Notes under the pieces: model-generated
Told to the model about the DNA's origin: nothing
What the model saw: only the letters and a program-made list of their open reading frames with translations
The model's database searches: none
Translations under genes and position numbers: made by a program
Origin: Ipomoea triloba
Lineage: Eukaryota; Streptophyta; Magnoliopsida; Solanales; Convolvulaceae
Direction of reading: 5' to 3'
DNA: 64,000 nt
Assembly: GCF_003576645.1 (NCBI RefSeq)
Contig: NC_044916.1
Coordinates: forward strand, 5,075,572 to 5,139,571
Part shown: piece by piece, positions 11,885 to 23,391 of the stretch
Layout of the letters: the number at the start of each line of letters is the position of its first letter
Numbering within the stretch: position 1 is the stretch's first letter

Positions 11885-12099
11885 GCCAAAATGGAAAATG
11901 AAAAATGAACGATGGAAACTGAAAAAGAGAGAAGAAAAAAAAAAAAAAAAAAAGATTACACTCCAGGCACGATTAAGATGAGGGAATGTTTTGTTACCGT
12001 TGAAGTCTTATATTGACATAGAAGGGTGATTAGTGTCGTCCTAATATACTGATTGAGAAAATTTGTAGTTAAATAAATAAATAATAATAATAATAATAA

Positions 12100-12186
12100 T
12101 TAATGAAAGTGCTGCCACTTGCCCAAAACTCATTGTCAAATAGCTGTTCTCTTCTGTGTATAAATATATAAAATGACACATAGCGA
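12100..12186 (+). promoter_or_regulatory. Promoter of gene A
   Basis: A TATA box (TATAAATATA, 12159-12168) lies about 90 bp before the ATG. Just upstream, CCACTTGCCCAAAACTCATTG is a block conserved in front of the other family members. AAATGACAC, just after the TATA, is also shared with B and C. Confidence 0.65.
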
Positions 12187-12251
12187 AACATATATGTTTG
12201 ACAATTCAATGTTAGAAAAACACTGCAGAAGATCTTCCCCAGAGTGCAACT

Positions 12252-15200
12252 ATGCGATCCTCCATCTTCATAATCCTCATACCAATTATACTTTTCTTCT
12301 TCTTCAATCCTATATCTGTTGAAGCACAAAGTGGGCATCTTCCCCCAGATGAATGTGAGCCCCTCAGCTCTGTGTTGTTTTCTTGGTGATTATGAATTAC
12401 ATGCAAATTACATATGTATTAACAGCTAGCTTTTGTTGAATATGGAAGTAAATGCACTGAAGGAAATAGGTGATCAACTGGGGAAGAAGGACTGGGATTT
12501 TAGACTAAATCCTTGTGACAACAACTCTAACTGGATGACACCAGATAGGGAGGATATGCCTCTGTACACTAATGCTCTAAGTTGCAATTGTAACTTCCCT
12601 GATGGTATTTGCCATGTTCAAAGCATGTAAGCTTTTCCTTCTACCCAATACTCTCATTATATTACTCTCTTCTTCAATTTCTCATGTAATTTCTTCTTTC
12701 CCGGATCCCATTTTTGTTGCAATGATTTTGATCCAGTTGTTGGCAAAGCCCTGTTCAGGTTAAGAAACTTAGTCAAACTAAACTAAACTTGTATTATGTT
12801 AGTGTATATATTATACGTCGTAGTAAGTCTGATGTTTAGTTTAGTTTTGGTTGGCTGGGATGGGGGAAGGGTAGGATGAGTGTCAAATTATTTATTTATT
12901 TTTCAACTTTGCCAGGCCAGACTATATCCTTAATCCCATAAACTCACCCCAAACTCATGCATGATGAGGTAAATCGAGCCAATTAGGGATCAAGACCCCT
13001 ACTTACGGTTGAAAACAATTTTTAAGTAAGACTTTGAGCCAATTCGCGATCGAACCCCCATCTACGGTTGGAAGCAAGTCATAAAATTTCTCACGTACTA
13101 GGCCAATGACAAATGACTTTTTTTCTTTTTTTTTTTTTTTTGGTATTGGAGAAAAGTCAAACAAAATTACATATATTTCAATAGTAATATTCTTTTGGTA
13201 TTAAAGTGATTCTACTAGAAATGGTTGACTTCAATATGGTAACAGTAAAGTCTTATATGAATAGTATATACTACATATATAGTATTCTACTCCGTATATT
13301 TTTATAATTTTTTATGAATCAAGTCAAAATTAACTAAATGATATGACTGAACAATGAAAATTTATATCAAGTAGAATAAAAATTACAAGTTAGGTAGAAA
13401 AGATAAAACAACCAAATAAAGTTTAGTACATGTGTAACTCACATTCCAAAAAAATATATGCATATTGCGCCAAAGATCTTGTACTCTTAAAGATGATTTT
13501 CTTTGTATGCAAAATATTATATATGTGTGTGTATTATGTATATGTATATGCATATATTAACAAAGTATTTAGTTTACTAGGACACATCATTCTAATAGTC
13601 TATACTGTTTTTGTAAACAGAGTTTTGAGAGGACAGGATCTGCAAGGTGTTCTTCCTCCTGCCTTGGTGAAGTTACCCTTTCTCAAGATAATGTACTAAC
13701 CTACACTTTCTACATATATGCAATTATCTGTTCTGCTTATTCATATTCTTGGCTTGATTAATAGTATTATTTTTTGCAGCGATTTCACCCGCAACTACTT
13801 GAGTGGTACAATTCCCCCTGAATGGGCTTCTGCCAAATTTGAAAATCTGTAAGTTGTGCTGTGTATTATAACCTAAGCTATAGAAGTGTAAGTCATCTGC
13901 TTTCCATTGTAAAGAAGTGAAAATTTGCAGAACTCTTACCGTGAATCGATTGTCTGGGCCAATTCCAACATACTTGGGAAATATAACATCTCTTGTATAT
14001 TTGTATGTTTCCTTGCTCCTCTTGCTCTAGCTACTTACATGAGTAAAATTTATGTTTAATTAACATTATATTTTTTGAGGAATTAATAAATGTTTGGTTT
14101 TTGTTGTAACAACAAATGAATTTTCAGAAGCTTGGAGAACAATATGTTCAATGGAACTGTTCCACCCGAGCTTGGGAAACTTTCAAACTTACAGAATCTG
14201 TAAGAATCCTTCCCTTCACTAGCTAAATTAAATATGAAATTTTCGTTATCACTTGTTTGACATTTCTCTATTTTTTTTTTTCCTTTCTGTAGCATTCTGA
14301 ATGCTAATAATCTCATAGGTGAATTGCCAAAAGAACTTTATGCTCTCACAAATTTGACAGAGTTGTAAGTGCACCATTCATATTCTTAATTTATTTGTTT
14401 TCTTCTATACTTTATGTTGACTTGTGATGTGTCCCGGGAAAATCAATGCAGTAGACTCAGTAGTAATAACTTCACTGGGAAACTACCTAGCTTTCAGAGT
14501 TGGAAAAACCTTCAAAAATTGTAAGCATCCAAATATAACACTTCAAAATTGGAATCTTTAGATGCAACCATTTTTTTTAGTTGACAAACGCGATTTGCAG
14601 AGAGCTTCAAGCGAGTGGTTTTGAAGGGCCCATACCCGAAAGTATTTCTGTACTTTCAAATTTGATAGAACTGTGAGTTAAGATTTCCTTTGACGATTTT
14701 GATGATAGCATAATTTGCTATGGTTTAGATCACGAAATGAAGTTTAATTGGCAACGACATGAATCTGCAGTAGAATCAGTGATCTAAATGGAGGCGGAGG
14801 CTCCCGATTTCCTACATTAATAAGCATGACAAGCATGATAAAGTTGTGAGTAACACATTCTCTTCCCAAAAATATAAACTTAAGTTTCATATTTCCACTA
14901 TGAGTCGAAGTTATTTATGCAAACAATAATTTTTGGGTGCAGGATGTTGAGGAGTTGTAATATTTCTGGGACGATACCTAACATAGCTTATATGACAGGC
15001 TTGCAATATCTGTAATTTCTGAAACTTGATTTTTCATTTGATACTTCTCTGTGTGGAAATTTCGTATCGCCTAAGAGAAAGCTGAAGTATAAGCTGAAAA
15101 TATATTAAACTTAATGCTTACATAACATGAAAAGACTTGGCATTTTCAGGGATATAATGCTTGACTATTTTGTTGATGTACTCTGCTTGACTATTTTGTT

Positions 15201-18200
15201 GTGATATTGAATTCGCAGAGATTTGAGTTTCAATAATCTAGAAGGAGGGATTGATGGTCTTCAAGATCTTGCTAAAGTGCAATTCATGTGAGTAAACAAT
15301 TAATTTTGATGTTAACAATTATGTATAATCTATTTGGTCATATTGTTCTGATAGACATCTAAACAACATTCTAGTTATGTTTCTTACACTTGCATTTGGT
15401 TGTTGTTCTAGGTATCTTACGAATAACTCACTTAGTGGACCGATTCCTCAGTGGATTCTAAGTCAAGATTCAAGACAGTAAGTTCAGTCTTATACATTAG
15501 ATGATTTGATTATATTTGAGATTTCAACTATTCTTTGTCATGAAAAGCATGCACTAACAGATTTTAGAAGTTGGTGTACAGTGACATAGATCTATCCTAC
15601 AATAATTTTGATGAAAGCTCAGTGCCAACAAATTGTCGGGAAACCCTGTAAGATTCTGTCACTTTTATACCTCTACTCTTTCAAGTGCTCCTTCAAACAT
15701 GGATCATTTTAGCTGACTTTCTCATTGTTCTATCAGAAATTTGTTCAAAAGCTATAAGGCTGGAGAAAGTTCGTAAGTTTTAACATCTTTTGACAAAGCA
15801 TATATGTACATATATATTGATAATGTATGTAATTTAGTCCCCAAAGATTTTGTTTTACATGAGCTCCCTTTTGGCTTTGTATAGAGATGCTGCAAAGTGT
15901 TTTCTGCAATGTTCGAAGGGTAAGCACATCCTCAAAGTGTTAGCCATTTTCTGTATATCATTGTATGACTAATGTCTAGTTCATTTTTCTGCAGATTGGT
16001 ATTCATTTCACATCAATTGTGGCGGAGGCGATGTTGTGATTGGTGACACTACATATGACGCGGATCAAGATTCCACTGGCTTCGCAAAATTTGTTCCCAC
16101 TAGAGAGAACTGGGTAACCAGTAGTACAGGGGTCTTTTGGGATAGAAATAAAACACTGCTTGACTATACAGCAACAAATATATCTCTCATCGAGGGAAAT
16201 GACCCTCAACTCTACCAGACAGCTCGCTTGTCTCCTTTGTCTCTGACTTATTATGGACGGTGTTTGGCAAATGGAAACTATACTGTGAAACTTCATTTTG
16301 CAGAGCTAGTTATGAGAGATAATAGATCGTTTCAAAGCCTTGGAAGACGCATATTCGATGTTTATATACAGGTGAACTAAGAATTACAGTTTCAAGTGAG
16401 GACTTCAATTGTTAAATGATGTGCATTTGACTATAGTGATTTTATTATTGGTTCTAGGGTGAAAGGAAATTAAAAGATTTCGATATTGAAGCCATTGCAC
16501 AAGGAGTTGATAAAGCCTTGGTTGAACAATTTCAAGCAGTAGTCAAAGATAAAACTCTAGAGGTGCGTTTTGAGTATGCTGGGAAAGGAACAACAGCCGT
16601 CCCAAGTAGAGGAATATATGGCCCTTTAATATCTGCCATTTCTGTGGAATCTGGTAATCTCTCCAATATAGGAAAAATGTTTAATCCTCCCTAAAAGTCT
16701 TTAACCTGCATGCATGTCTTTGTTTAGTTATTTTTATTGTTTTTGATTGATTATGCTGCATATAAATTTTAAAAATGTAATTTAATCTCATGCCATTTTT
16801 ACCTGCAGATTTCAAGCCTCCTCGAAAGAGAAAGACTTTAATTATAGCTGTTGCAGTAGCTTCTTCTTTATTTCTTATTATAACAATTCTCTGTTTTGCT
16901 TGGTGGAAAATCTACATCAGAAAAAAGACCTCACAGGAAAACGGTACTTTGACTTTGCAACAATTTAATTTGTCCATGCACTCACTTGACAGTTGACATA
17001 GTATCAAATATGCACACATTGCATGTCGGGTAACTTCAGCCAAGTTTGTCATATTGTTGACTTGGTAACCACAAGATTACAAGTTCGACTCTTAGCAGAG
17101 CGGCCTGTTGACTTTCTTGGTTTGAGCCGGTCAACTATGGAAAACCTAGACTTGTTTATCATCTCGTACTTAGGGTTCTTTGCTAGTTAGGGTTACAATG
17201 CGAGAATTACTCAGTGCACATTCCTAGTAGAGACTCCGAGTTCATTTGGGGAGGGGAAGGAGGGGTGGTCATCACAAAACAATGCAAACTTAAGCTTGTT
17301 GAAGATGTGCTTGCAGAGGCATCATCACAAAGTTTTTATGCACTAGCAATTATATTTCTTAAAGTTGTTTTGGTGCAGAACTACAAAATCTTGATCTACG
17401 AACGGGTCTATTTACCTTAAGACAAATTAAAGCCGCTACAAACAATTTTGATGCTGCAAATAAGATTGGGGAAGGTGGTTTTGGACCTGTATACAAGGTA
17501 TCGTGAAATATATTCACAATATTTTTAGTACGGAGTTACCCTACATATATCAACACTTCTGTTTTTGGGCTTACTATCATCTATAGATGCTTATGTTGAT
17601 GTTTTGGGATTTCCCCTTGTGTATAAAACTAGGGTACACTATTGGATGGTACAATTATTGCTGTGAAACAACTCTCATCCATATCAAGACAAGGAAATCA
17701 TGAATTTTTGAACGAAATAGGCATGATTTCTTGTTTACAACACCCTAATCTTGTGAAACTTTATGGGTGTTGTGTTGAGGGAAAGCAACTGCTGCTGGTA
17801 TATGAGTACATGGAAAACAACAGCCTTGCTCATGCTCTTTTTGGTAAGTTCAAAGTCTTAATTATTTTTGCTGCTAGACAATAAACAAAGGCATTAATCT
17901 TCCTTATATATACATAAGATATGCTACTAGAAAAATGTAAATTTCTTTAGTCATCTATTGTATCAAGATAAATATGGGTGTTATGAGTTTACGGTTAATT
18001 ACAGGTCCCGAAGAGTGGATACCGAAAATAGATTGGCCTACTAGACAAAGAATATGTGTTGGCATCGCAAAAGGTTTAGCTTTCCTTCACGAAGAATCAG
18101 CATTAAAAATTGTTCATAGGGACATTAAAGCCACCAATGTGCTTCTTGACAAAGAACTCAATCCAAAAATTTCTGACTTTGGCCTAGCTAAACTTACGGA

Positions 18201-19244
18201 TGATGGGAATACACACATCATTACAAGAGTTGCGGGGACAATGTAAGATGTTATAACAATTCCTTGTCCATTATGTATTTCCAAATTCATCATATAGACA
18301 TATAGTTTAAAGAAACTGTAGGCTGCATCTCCATCTCATTTCTTATTCATGTCATAAATTTCATATATACCAAAATATAAACAGTTTTTGTCTTCTACAA
18401 ATTTCATTGATGCACTGAAAGTGATGAAAAACAGGTCATAGGCGAGCCATGTATGAATTATTGTTTGAATAAAGTGGCAATTTTTCTTCTTCTTTTAGAA
18501 TAGTTTCTAAAAGAACAATTAGGCTTGCAACATTGCATCTTGTTGCCATAGGTTGATATAATTGCTCACATTTGCCAAAATTTTGAATCTCCAAACTTCT
18601 TTCTATGCTCTGCATTGAACCTAACTTTTCAAGAATATGAACTGTTGTTCTTTACTTTTTCTCTACAGAGGATATATGGCTCCTGAATATGCAATGTGGG
18701 GCTACTTAACATACAAAGCCGATGTCTATAGTTTCGGAGTGGTGGCATTAGAAATTGTTGCCGGAAAGAACAACATGAAGTATCGTCCTAATGAGAACTT
18801 CGTTTGCCTTCTTGATTGGGTGAGATATATATATATATATATATATATCAAGACTAGCAAACTCATACATGCATTGCAGACCTTACAAACTAAGTGGCTG
18901 ATTCTTATTCTCTGCTGTGTTTTGTTGTATTTATGCACACTTTTCAGGCACTTGTTCTTCAAAGAAAAGGAAATCTAATGGAGCTAATAGATCCAAGATT
19001 GGGTTCTGATTTCAACAAAGAACAAGCAATCAGAATGATCAAAGTGGCTTTGCTTTGTACTAATCCTTCTCCAGTCCTAAGACCATCCATGTCTGCAGTA
19101 GTCAGCATGCTTGAAGGCCATGCTGATATTCTTGAGTACAATTTCGATCTACACGAATTCAATTTTGAAGTAATGAGGGACAATTATGATGAAATGCAGG
19201 TCGGCTCGAGTACTTCTTCCAACAAAGTAGAATTTTCTTTGTAA
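12252..19244 (+). CDS. LRR-malectin receptor-like kinase A (LRR-RLK VIII-2), 972 aa, intact
   Basis: Plasma-membrane receptor-like Ser/Thr kinase; ligand unknown. Exons: 12252-12354, 12449-12626, 13621-13692, 13780-13848, 13931-14002, 14128-14199, 14293-14364, 14452-14520, 14601-14672, 14771-14845, 14943-15011, 15219-15287, 15412-15477, 15582-15647, 15737-15772, 15885-15919, 15995-16371, 16458-16653, 16809-16943, 17379-17497, 17633-17843, 18005-18242, 18669-18819, 18948-19244. The total of 2919 nt stays in phase. A signal peptide covers residues 1-25, ending ISVEA. A paired-Cys cap is followed by LRRs on 66-75-bp exons to about residue 398. Malectin domain is about 399-589 and the TM helix about 600-620. 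The kinase has [10 protein letters not shown], the catalytic Lys in [16 protein letters not shown] (RD type), DFGLAK and GYMAPEY. The C-terminal tail is slightly divergent ([14 protein letters not shown]). Intron 2 (994 bp) and intron 19 (435 bp, with a SINE) are enlarged. The order and family match Arabidopsis At1g53430-type proteins. Splice sites are inferred from sequence only. Confidence 0.92.
12627..13620 (+). other. Enlarged intron 2 of gene A
   Basis: 994 bp against about 90 bp in B and E. Around 12970-13080 two similar segments contain GAGCCAATTAGGGATCAAGA and GAGCCAATTCGCGATCGAAC. The reverse complement of the second has a B-box-like GGGTTCGATCGCG, which suggests reversed SINE pieces. 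The remainder is AT-rich. Confidence 0.5.
17041..17205 (+). mobile_element. SINE in intron 19 of gene A
   Basis: GACTTGGTAACCACAAGATT and AAGTTCGACTCTTAGCAG form a tRNA-like head. It is followed by TTGGTTTGAGCCGGTCAACT, a body sequence shared with the SINE at 46021 in intron 2 of gene D (GGGTTTGAGCCGGTCAGCT). Confidence 0.6.
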
Positions 19245-20384
19245 GCAAATTTATATAGTGAAATATTATTGCATCCAAAATGTAGAGCATGTCTTCTGAA
19301 AATGATGTTACTTTATGATTCCGTGTATTTTTGCATGTAAGTACTAAGTAGCATCCAATAATTGACCAAATTTAAATTACTTTGAATTTATTCAAATTAT
19401 ATACCCTTATTTTTGTGAGTTTATTTTACTTTTGGGTTCGAGCCTCAGTGGGGGCAATGCTGACTCTTGTGCTTCAATAGGTTGAGAAAGTAGTATGAAC
19501 AGATACTTGCATTGTAATAGAGTTAGTAGTATTCAAAAAAAAAAAAACTATAGTGTTATTTTTATGTTTTTTTTTTTTTTTACTTCAATCTATTTTGTTT
19601 TTAATCTTGTAAGGAACTGTATTGTATAGATTTTGATTATGTTTTCTGTAAGATTAGGAAATTAGAATCCCAAAACCTTTGCAATGATCTTTGTTGAGAT
19701 ATGATTACTTGTAAAGGCCAAAATAGACAACCATTGTAGACATGGTTGTCTTAGCGATAAATCTCAATCAGAAAATCTTAATCAATGGATTGTCGTATCC
19801 AATGGATCTAACCATTCCAAAAAATGCTGACAGATCATTTAGCAGGGACATTGAACTATCAACGATAGACCATTATCATTAATGAGTTAAGGTTTTCTGT
19901 AGATGTTCTATCATGCATCTTATTATTGCACCGGGAACAAAAACTATCATATATTTAGAGTATCGGCAGATCGATGTTAGTAAAATAAATAAATATTTTT
20001 TTTCTTTTGTGGAATAAAAAAGAAGAAGAAGAAGCTATTGTGTACATCTCTCAAAGAGAAACGCTTGAAAAGTTAAAGAGCAATGACCGATGAAAATATT
20101 TAACATAAAACGGAAACTACATCTAAAACGACGTAGTTTTAGACCAGGATCCATAATGCTATGTGGACCTTATCCATATATAATTTTGTTGTACATTTAC
20201 TGTACATAATATATAAAGGCATGCAGATAGAAAGAAGAAAACGAGCCAATGAGTTTTGGGTATTAGAGATTATTATACTTAGTGTTGCAGTACTTCTAGA
20301 CATCTATTTTGTATAGAATTCTTGAGTCTATATCTTGTATTATCTTCAGTTAATCATTCAACTGATTCAATCAATACTAGACTC
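19245..20384. other. 3' flank of gene A
   Basis: Contains a SINE tail at about 19430-19510 (GGGTTCGAGCCTCAGTGGGG, then TGCTTCAATAGGTTGAG) and homopolymer tracts at 19535-19580. No second gene or exon remnant is recognisable. Confidence 0.5.
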
Positions 20385-20465
20385 ATAATTCATCTTGGGC
20401 AAGTGAAGGCAGGCCAGAATGATATGTTTATGGCTTTACTGTTTGGTTGACAATGAGTTTTGAGC
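20385..20465 (-). promoter_or_regulatory. Orphan family promoter fragment, reverse orientation
   Basis: Read on the minus strand it contains CTCAAAACTCATTGTCAACC, AAACAGTAAAGCCATAAACA and ACTTGCCCAAGATG, closely matching the distal promoter of gene E at 54025-54150. No signal-peptide exon follows on the minus strand. Similar promoter sequence resumes at about 21155-21210, so the repeat element at 20500-21145 splits it. Confidence 0.6.
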
Positions 20466-20518
20466 GTAACCCTTGGAGCAAGTTAATTAGAAAGATACAT
20501 GCATTTCGCAAATTATGC

Positions 20519-21140
20519 CGTGGACCTAGGTCCACCTTGCAAGGTAGACCTGGGTCCAATATGACGCCGTTTCACTTTTTTTTTAAAAAAATTATTAAAC
20601 ATATAGCCCTGAAATGTATGAATGTGGAGGTTTCAATTTGTGAATATGGAGTATAGAATTTGTGAATGTAAAGTTATGAATGTAAAGTTATGAATGTGTG
20701 AATCTGTAGTAGAGTTAACAGAGTTCTAGCAGCCCTGAAATATGTGAATGTGGAGGTTTCAAATTGTGAATATGGAGTATAGAATTTGTGAATGTTGAGT
20801 TATGAATATGTTGAGTTTGTGAATGTTGAGTTATGAATATGTTGAGTTCTAGCAACTTGTAGCCCTGTAATGTGTGAATGTGGAGTTCCCAAGTTGTGAA
20901 CATGGAGTATAGGACCTGTGAATATAGAGTTTTTAATGTGTGAATGCATATCAGTGGTAATATAGTTGCCCTGTAATGTGTGAATGTGAAATTTTCTGGA
21001 ATATAGGATCTGTGAATGTAGAGTTTGTGTTCTGTTACGATGAGGAACGCCGTTAATTTTTTTATTTATTTTTCTTTTTAAAAAAATTGTGAAACGATGT
21101 CGTGTTGGACCCAAGTCCACCTTGCAAGGTGGAACTACTG
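20519..21140. mobile_element. Non-autonomous DNA transposon with ~45-bp inverted ends and minisatellite core
   Basis: TCCACCTTGCAAGG followed by GACCTGGGTCCAATATGACG at the left is repeated inverted at the right (GTCGTGTTGGACCCAAGTCC, ACCTTGCAAGGTGGA). The arms are about 45 bp with a few mismatches. CATGCATTT on both outer flanks (about 20499 and 21142) could be a 9-bp target duplication, as expected of Mutator-like elements, but the ends next to it are not themselves inverted repeats. The interior (20600-21030) is a variable array of GTGAATGTGGAGTT and GTGAATATGGAGTA units. Confidence 0.65.
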
Positions 21141-21149
21141 CATGCATTT

Positions 21150-21790
21150 ATGGCTTTGATGCAATTGTTCTTCGTTTACTAGTATTTAGAAAGTGAAATT
21201 TTCAGTTTTGGTTTTCTCTACTGGTTGATTTGTGGCTATATCTAGTTATAAATTTATAAATTAATTATGTTTAGTCTTAAAACTTTAGTCACACTGTGAC
21301 ATTTGATCTTCTTACAAATTTTATCCGGTTACTCAATATGATAGTTTCATTATAACAACACTAAAATATCATTTTAATTATATTATAATTTCATTTGACA
21401 TTATATGTTATTGCATTAGCTCTGTTTTCTAGGTTTATTTTTCACACACTAGCTAGTTTCATTTTAGCAATACTAAATTAAAGTAGCATTTTAACTCTAC
21501 TACATTTTTATTTGATAATCGTATTAGACCATTATGGTTTACTAAGTGTTGTGTGGACATGGTTCACTGTATAACTACGGCTTGAAGGACCAAGTTTAAT
21601 ATCTTGCCATTGAAACGTGACGATTATTATGCAAGTATAAAGAAATAAAATTATTTCATTATTATTATTATTATTACTACTACTATTATTATTATTAATT
21701 AATCAATTAATGTAAAATTTTTAATTTTCGTGTCAAGAAATATGAGAGAAAACAATGGATTTCTTAAGTTAGTAGCTAGTGATTTTCTTT
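21150..21790. other. AT-rich intergenic DNA
   Basis: Starts with promoter-like sequence (TTCGTTTACTAGTATTTAGA also occurs upstream of gene C near 36215), then an (ATT)n-type tract at about 21655-21700. No coding sequence seen. Confidence 0.45.
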
Positions 21791-21794
21791 TTGT

Positions 21795-22195
21795 CAATCC
21801 ATGCGGTGCCTGAATTGTCCTTCGACTATTGGGATTTCACCACTTTAGTTCTCAACAATTTTTCTTGCCTAATTATTAAGTCTTCGACTTTGAAAAAATT
21901 AATCAAATTAGTCCTTCATTTATTTTACTATTTGATATCCGTTAAATCGGGACCAAATTGGTAATCTCACTATAGTCAAGGGACCATTTCAATCAAAAAT
22001 TTATTATCGAAATGGTCCCTTGACTATAGCAAAATTATCAATTTGGTCCCAATTTAACGGTTGTTTAACACCAAAATAAACGGAGGACCAAATTGATTAA
22101 TTTTTTCAAATTCAATGACTTAATTGGATAAGAAAAATTATTGAAGACCAAAGTAGTGAAATTCCAATAATCGATGGACCAAATCGGTAATTAAC
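21795..22195. mobile_element. Fold-back element, ~200-bp inverted arms
   Basis: The arms meet at CTATAGTCAAGGGACCATTTC / GAAATGGTCCCTTGACTATA (about 21971-22029), with a short loop around 21993-22008. Outer parts also pair (CTATTGGGATTTCACCAC and AGTGAAATTCCAATA). Related single arms appear at about 8690 and 29375. It is a MULE- or fold-back-type MITE by structure. Confidence 0.7.
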
Positions 22196-22326
22196 TCTTT
22201 ACATATTTATGAAATATGTTTTATTGATTAAAATATAAAAATTACATTTTTGTTCCTCAATTATTTCTGAATTATAAGTCCATCTAGTCACTATAAATAA
22301 AAATTAAAAATATAAATAACATTATA

Positions 22327-22584
22327 CTCCCTCCGTCCCATTTTATGTGTCGAGTTTGGTTAACGATGTTTGACTACAATTATTTACAATTTAATTTTCC
22401 ATAATATTAAATTTAGAATTAGTATGTAAAATTTATATATTTAGAAACTACATTAAATGTACTATTAGATACAAAAATTTAAATTTAAAAATTATAAGAA
22501 AATGCTAATAGAAATAAGCAAAGAAGAAAGAGTTTGTTTAACCAATGAATAATAAGTAAAACAGATAAAATGGGACCGATGGAG
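22327..22584. mobile_element. Stowaway MITE, 258 bp, TA target duplication
   Basis: CTCCCTCCGTCCCATTTTAT at the left and AAAATGGGACCGATGGAG at the right form the Stowaway (Tc1/mariner-type) inverted repeats, with TA on each side. No transposase is present. A decayed relative lies at about 45040-45265 in intron 2 of gene D. Confidence 0.85.
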
Positions 22585-22892
22585 TAATTAAGTGTTTGAA
22601 AGTGAAATAAGTTCATATTTCATTTTAATTTACTAGTATTGAGATTTATCTATTTGTCTTTGGAAAGAAAATAAATTACTCCGTACGATTTAGTTGATTA
22701 GGAAGACTTGGAAGACTTTTGTATAAAAGTTGGTGGCCCCATGAATACACAAAAGCACTGAAATGTCTTAAATACGACAATGACAAGTCTGTCAATCAAT
22801 ATTCAGTAGACAAAAAATGAAAACGCAAGTAGGAGAAACCTAGAAGGTCCATACGTCTTAATAAGTTATAATTCTAGATGATTAACTCAAAC

Positions 22893-22934
<42 letters not shown>

Positions 22935-23220
22935 TAAGAGTCAAATAGACCTTCAAACTATAATACATTATGCAATTAGGTCCTTTAATTTTAAAAAACT
23001 CCAATTAGGCCATTCAACTTATTATTTTGAAGCAAATAAACCTTTTAATTCATTTGTGACATGTAATTACAAGTCAATCCAAATTTCGACAAACTTCAGA
23101 CCAAATTCTGATAAACAGTCAAAACTACAGCAAATCACCACTGAAGCTGATCACCACTGATGATGCTGCTCTTAGGAATGGTACAGACTGAACCATCCAA
23201 CAACCAAGCAATAAAATGAC
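22585..23220. other. Intergenic, with ~45-bp poly(A) tract
   Basis: A pure A-tract lies at about 22894-22932. It is followed by AGGTCCTTTAATTTTAAAAA and related low-complexity sequence. No gene. Confidence 0.5.
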
Positions 23221-23335
23221 ACACTTGCTCCAAGGATTACGCCACTTGCTCACAACTCATTATAACTTTATTATGTCCCACAACTCAGTGTACATTAAAT
23301 ATATTAAATGACACAAACATATATGATCATATATA
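23190..23335 (+). promoter_or_regulatory. Promoter of gene B
   Basis: Carries the family blocks CCAAGCAATAAAATGACACA, CCACTTGCTCACAACTCATT and TTAAATGACACAAAC before the ATG at 23392. Compared with gene A there is no clean TATA; TTAAATATATTAAA at about 23295 is the best candidate. Confidence 0.5.
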
Positions 23336-23391
23336 TGTTGGATAATTCAACACTGAAGCTGATCTGATCTGATCTTCCCCAGAATTCAAGC

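Larger units (their letters stand above)
8566..12100. other. Intergenic AT-rich DNA with SINE pieces upstream of gene A
   Basis: No gene is supported. Half of a fold-back element of the kind seen intact at 21790 lies at about 8690-8815 (GGACTAAATTGG, GTCAATGGACCATTTCG). A near-identical direct duplication at 11030-11170 repeats TGTCTCTCAATTATATTGTC and GGATTCATTCATC. SINE-like segments are listed separately. Confidence 0.5.

Noticed and set aside
20715..21147. His/Thr-rich repeated peptide frames on the minus strand
   Set aside because: They come from the minisatellite body of the transposon, whose repeat unit keeps one frame open by chance.
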